Assembly: GCF_003130705.1 (NCBI RefSeq)
Contig: NZ_CP021354.1
Coordinates: forward strand, 5,394,001-5,458,000
Origin: Rhodococcus oxybenzonivorans
GTDB taxonomy: Bacteria > Actinomycetota > Actinomycetes > Mycobacteriales > Mycobacteriaceae
Direction of reading: 5' to 3'
DNA: 64,000 nt
The position numbers and the translations under genes were made by a program. The notes below the pieces were generated by a model. It made no database searches and had not been told where the DNA came from. It was given only the letters and a program-made list of their open reading frames with translations. The stretch's first letter is position 1. Each line of letters opens with the position of its first letter. Below are positions 63,091 to 64,000 of this stretch, in pieces.

Positions 63091-64000
63091 TTACGCCTCT
63101 ATGATTGCCGTCACACCCTGCCCGCCGGCGGCGCAGATCGAGATCAATCCGCGGGCCGAACCGTTGGTGCCGGCCTTCTCTCGAAGCATCTTCGCCAGCG
63201 ACGCCACGATGCGCCCGCCCGTCGCCGCGAACGGGTGACCGGCCGCCAGCGACGACCCGTTGACGTTCAGCTTGCTGCGGTCGATCGAGCCGAGGGCGCC
63301 GTCGAGCCCCAGACGCTCCTTGCAGTACTCATCCGACTCGAACGCCTGCAGCGTCGCGAGAACGACGGACGCGAAGGCTTCGTGGATCTCGTAGTAGTCG
63401 AAGTCCTGCAGGGTGAGGCCGTTGCGGGCCAGCAGCCGCGGGATGGCATAGGTGGGGGCCATGAGCAGGCCGTCCTTGCCGTGGATGTAGTCGACGGACG
63501 CGGTTTCGGAGTCGACGAGGTGGGCCAGGACCGGCAACTTGCGCTCGGCCGCCCACTCCTCGCTCGACAGCAGGACCGCGGACGCTCCATCGGTGAGCGG
63601 CGTGGAGTTTCCGGCGGTCATCGTCGCATCGCCCGCCTTCACCCCGAATACCGGCTTCAGCGTGGACAGCTTCTCGACGGTGGACCCCGGACGCAGGTTG
63701 TCGTCGCGGGTGAGGCCCAGGAACGGGGTCACCAGATCGTCGAAGAATCCGCGGTCGTAGGCGGCGGCCATGTTCTTGTGGCTCGCGGCGGCCAGCTCGT
63801 CCTGGTCCTCGCGTCGAACGCCGAACTCCTTGGCAGTGATCGCCGCATGCTCGCCCATGGACAGGCCGGTCCGGGGTTCACCGTTGCGGGGGATCTCGAT
63901 ACCCAGCATCGACGGCCGCACGTTGGCGAGCAGCTTGATGCGATCGCCCGTGCTCTTCGCCCGGTTGAGCGACAGCAGGAACTCGCGGAGGTCGTCGTTG
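63091..64000 (-). CDS. Acetyl-CoA acetyltransferase / thiolase (5' end outside window)
   Basis: About 303 C-terminal residues of a thiolase are present; the frame runs off the window at 64000. Visible marks are MTAGNSTPLTDGASAVLLSS, the NEAF-like HEAFASVVL, the catalytic-His region NVNGSSLAAGHPFAATGGRI, and the C-terminal Cys in ISICAAGGQGVTAII. The HEAF and AAGHPF variants match the FadI/FadA2-like group. It cleaves 3-oxoacyl-CoA in beta-oxidation. Confidence 0.9.
   Translation of the reverse strand, partial: NDDLREFLLSLNRAKSTGDRIKLLANVRPSMLGIEIPRNGEPRTGLSMGEHAAITAKEFGVRREDQDELAAASHKNMAAAYDRGFFDDLVTPFLGLTRDDNLRPGSTVEKLSTLKPVFGVKAGDATMTAGNSTPLTDGASAVLLSSEEWAAERKLPVLAHLVDSETASVDYIHGKDGLLMAPTYAIPRLLARNGLTLQDFDYYEIHEAFASVVLATLQAFESDEYCKERLGLDGALGSIDRSKLNVNGSSLAAGHPFAATGGRIVASLAKMLREKAGTNGSARGLISICAAGGQGVTAIIEA

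Overview
The window reads as chromosomal DNA of a high-GC, mycolic-acid-type actinobacterium, most likely a Rhodococcus. The reasons are the codon use, close look-alikes of mycobacterial FadE5 and FabH, a stand-alone LigD-type polymerase, and a dense set of catabolic genes. No tRNA, rRNA, CRISPR array, insertion sequence or phage gene was seen.

Positions 1-11.7 kb are accessory and aromatic catabolism. They hold the first codons of a TetR regulator, an NAD-binding epimerase-like protein, a proton symporter divergent from a short-chain dehydrogenase, and the vanillate O-demethylase locus (PadR-type repressor divergent from vanA-vanB, with two palindromes between). A decayed AraC C-terminus and a 17-bp inverted repeat follow. 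Then come a secreted protein, a secreted lipase, a TetR/alpha-beta hydrolase pair with two matching operators, and a DJ-1/PfpI protein.

Positions 11.9-28.6 kb look like one or two linked degradation islands. A minus-strand operon of six overlapping or closely spaced genes runs ornithine-cyclodeaminase-like, DHDPS-like aldolase, FAH-family hydrolase, flavin reductase, ribBA, acyl-CoA ligase. It is divergent from a LysR regulator and next to an FMN-dependent monooxygenase, so flavin synthesis, flavin reduction and flavin use are encoded together. A plus-strand operon follows: cytochrome P450, [3Fe-4S] ferredoxin, ferredoxin reductase, symporter, double-cupin dioxygenase-like protein. After it lie a small conserved protein, a frameshifted FAD oxidoreductase and an SDR-ABM fusion. 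The substrate cannot be read from sequence.

Positions 28.7-41.2 kb hold an IclR-controlled acyl-CoA operon (two acyl-CoA dehydrogenases and an enoyl-CoA hydratase), glycerate kinase, a formylglycine-generating-enzyme-like protein, a DrrAB-type ABC exporter behind a SoxR-like promoter, and a crotonase/CoA-transferase/amidohydrolase group.

Positions 41.2-64 kb are more housekeeping-like: LigD-type polymerase, ArsR/AHSA1 pair, sigma-like factor, ArfB, two paralogous secreted HNH nucleases, a lactate-oxidase family enzyme, a second P450 with its TetR regulator, a phosphodiesterase, FabH, a DUF4185 protein, a methyltransferase, FadE5, an endonuclease-like protein flanked by related repeats, a VanW-family protein and the end of a thiolase. 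A 15-base operator-like motif is shared by the fabH and fadE5 promoter regions.
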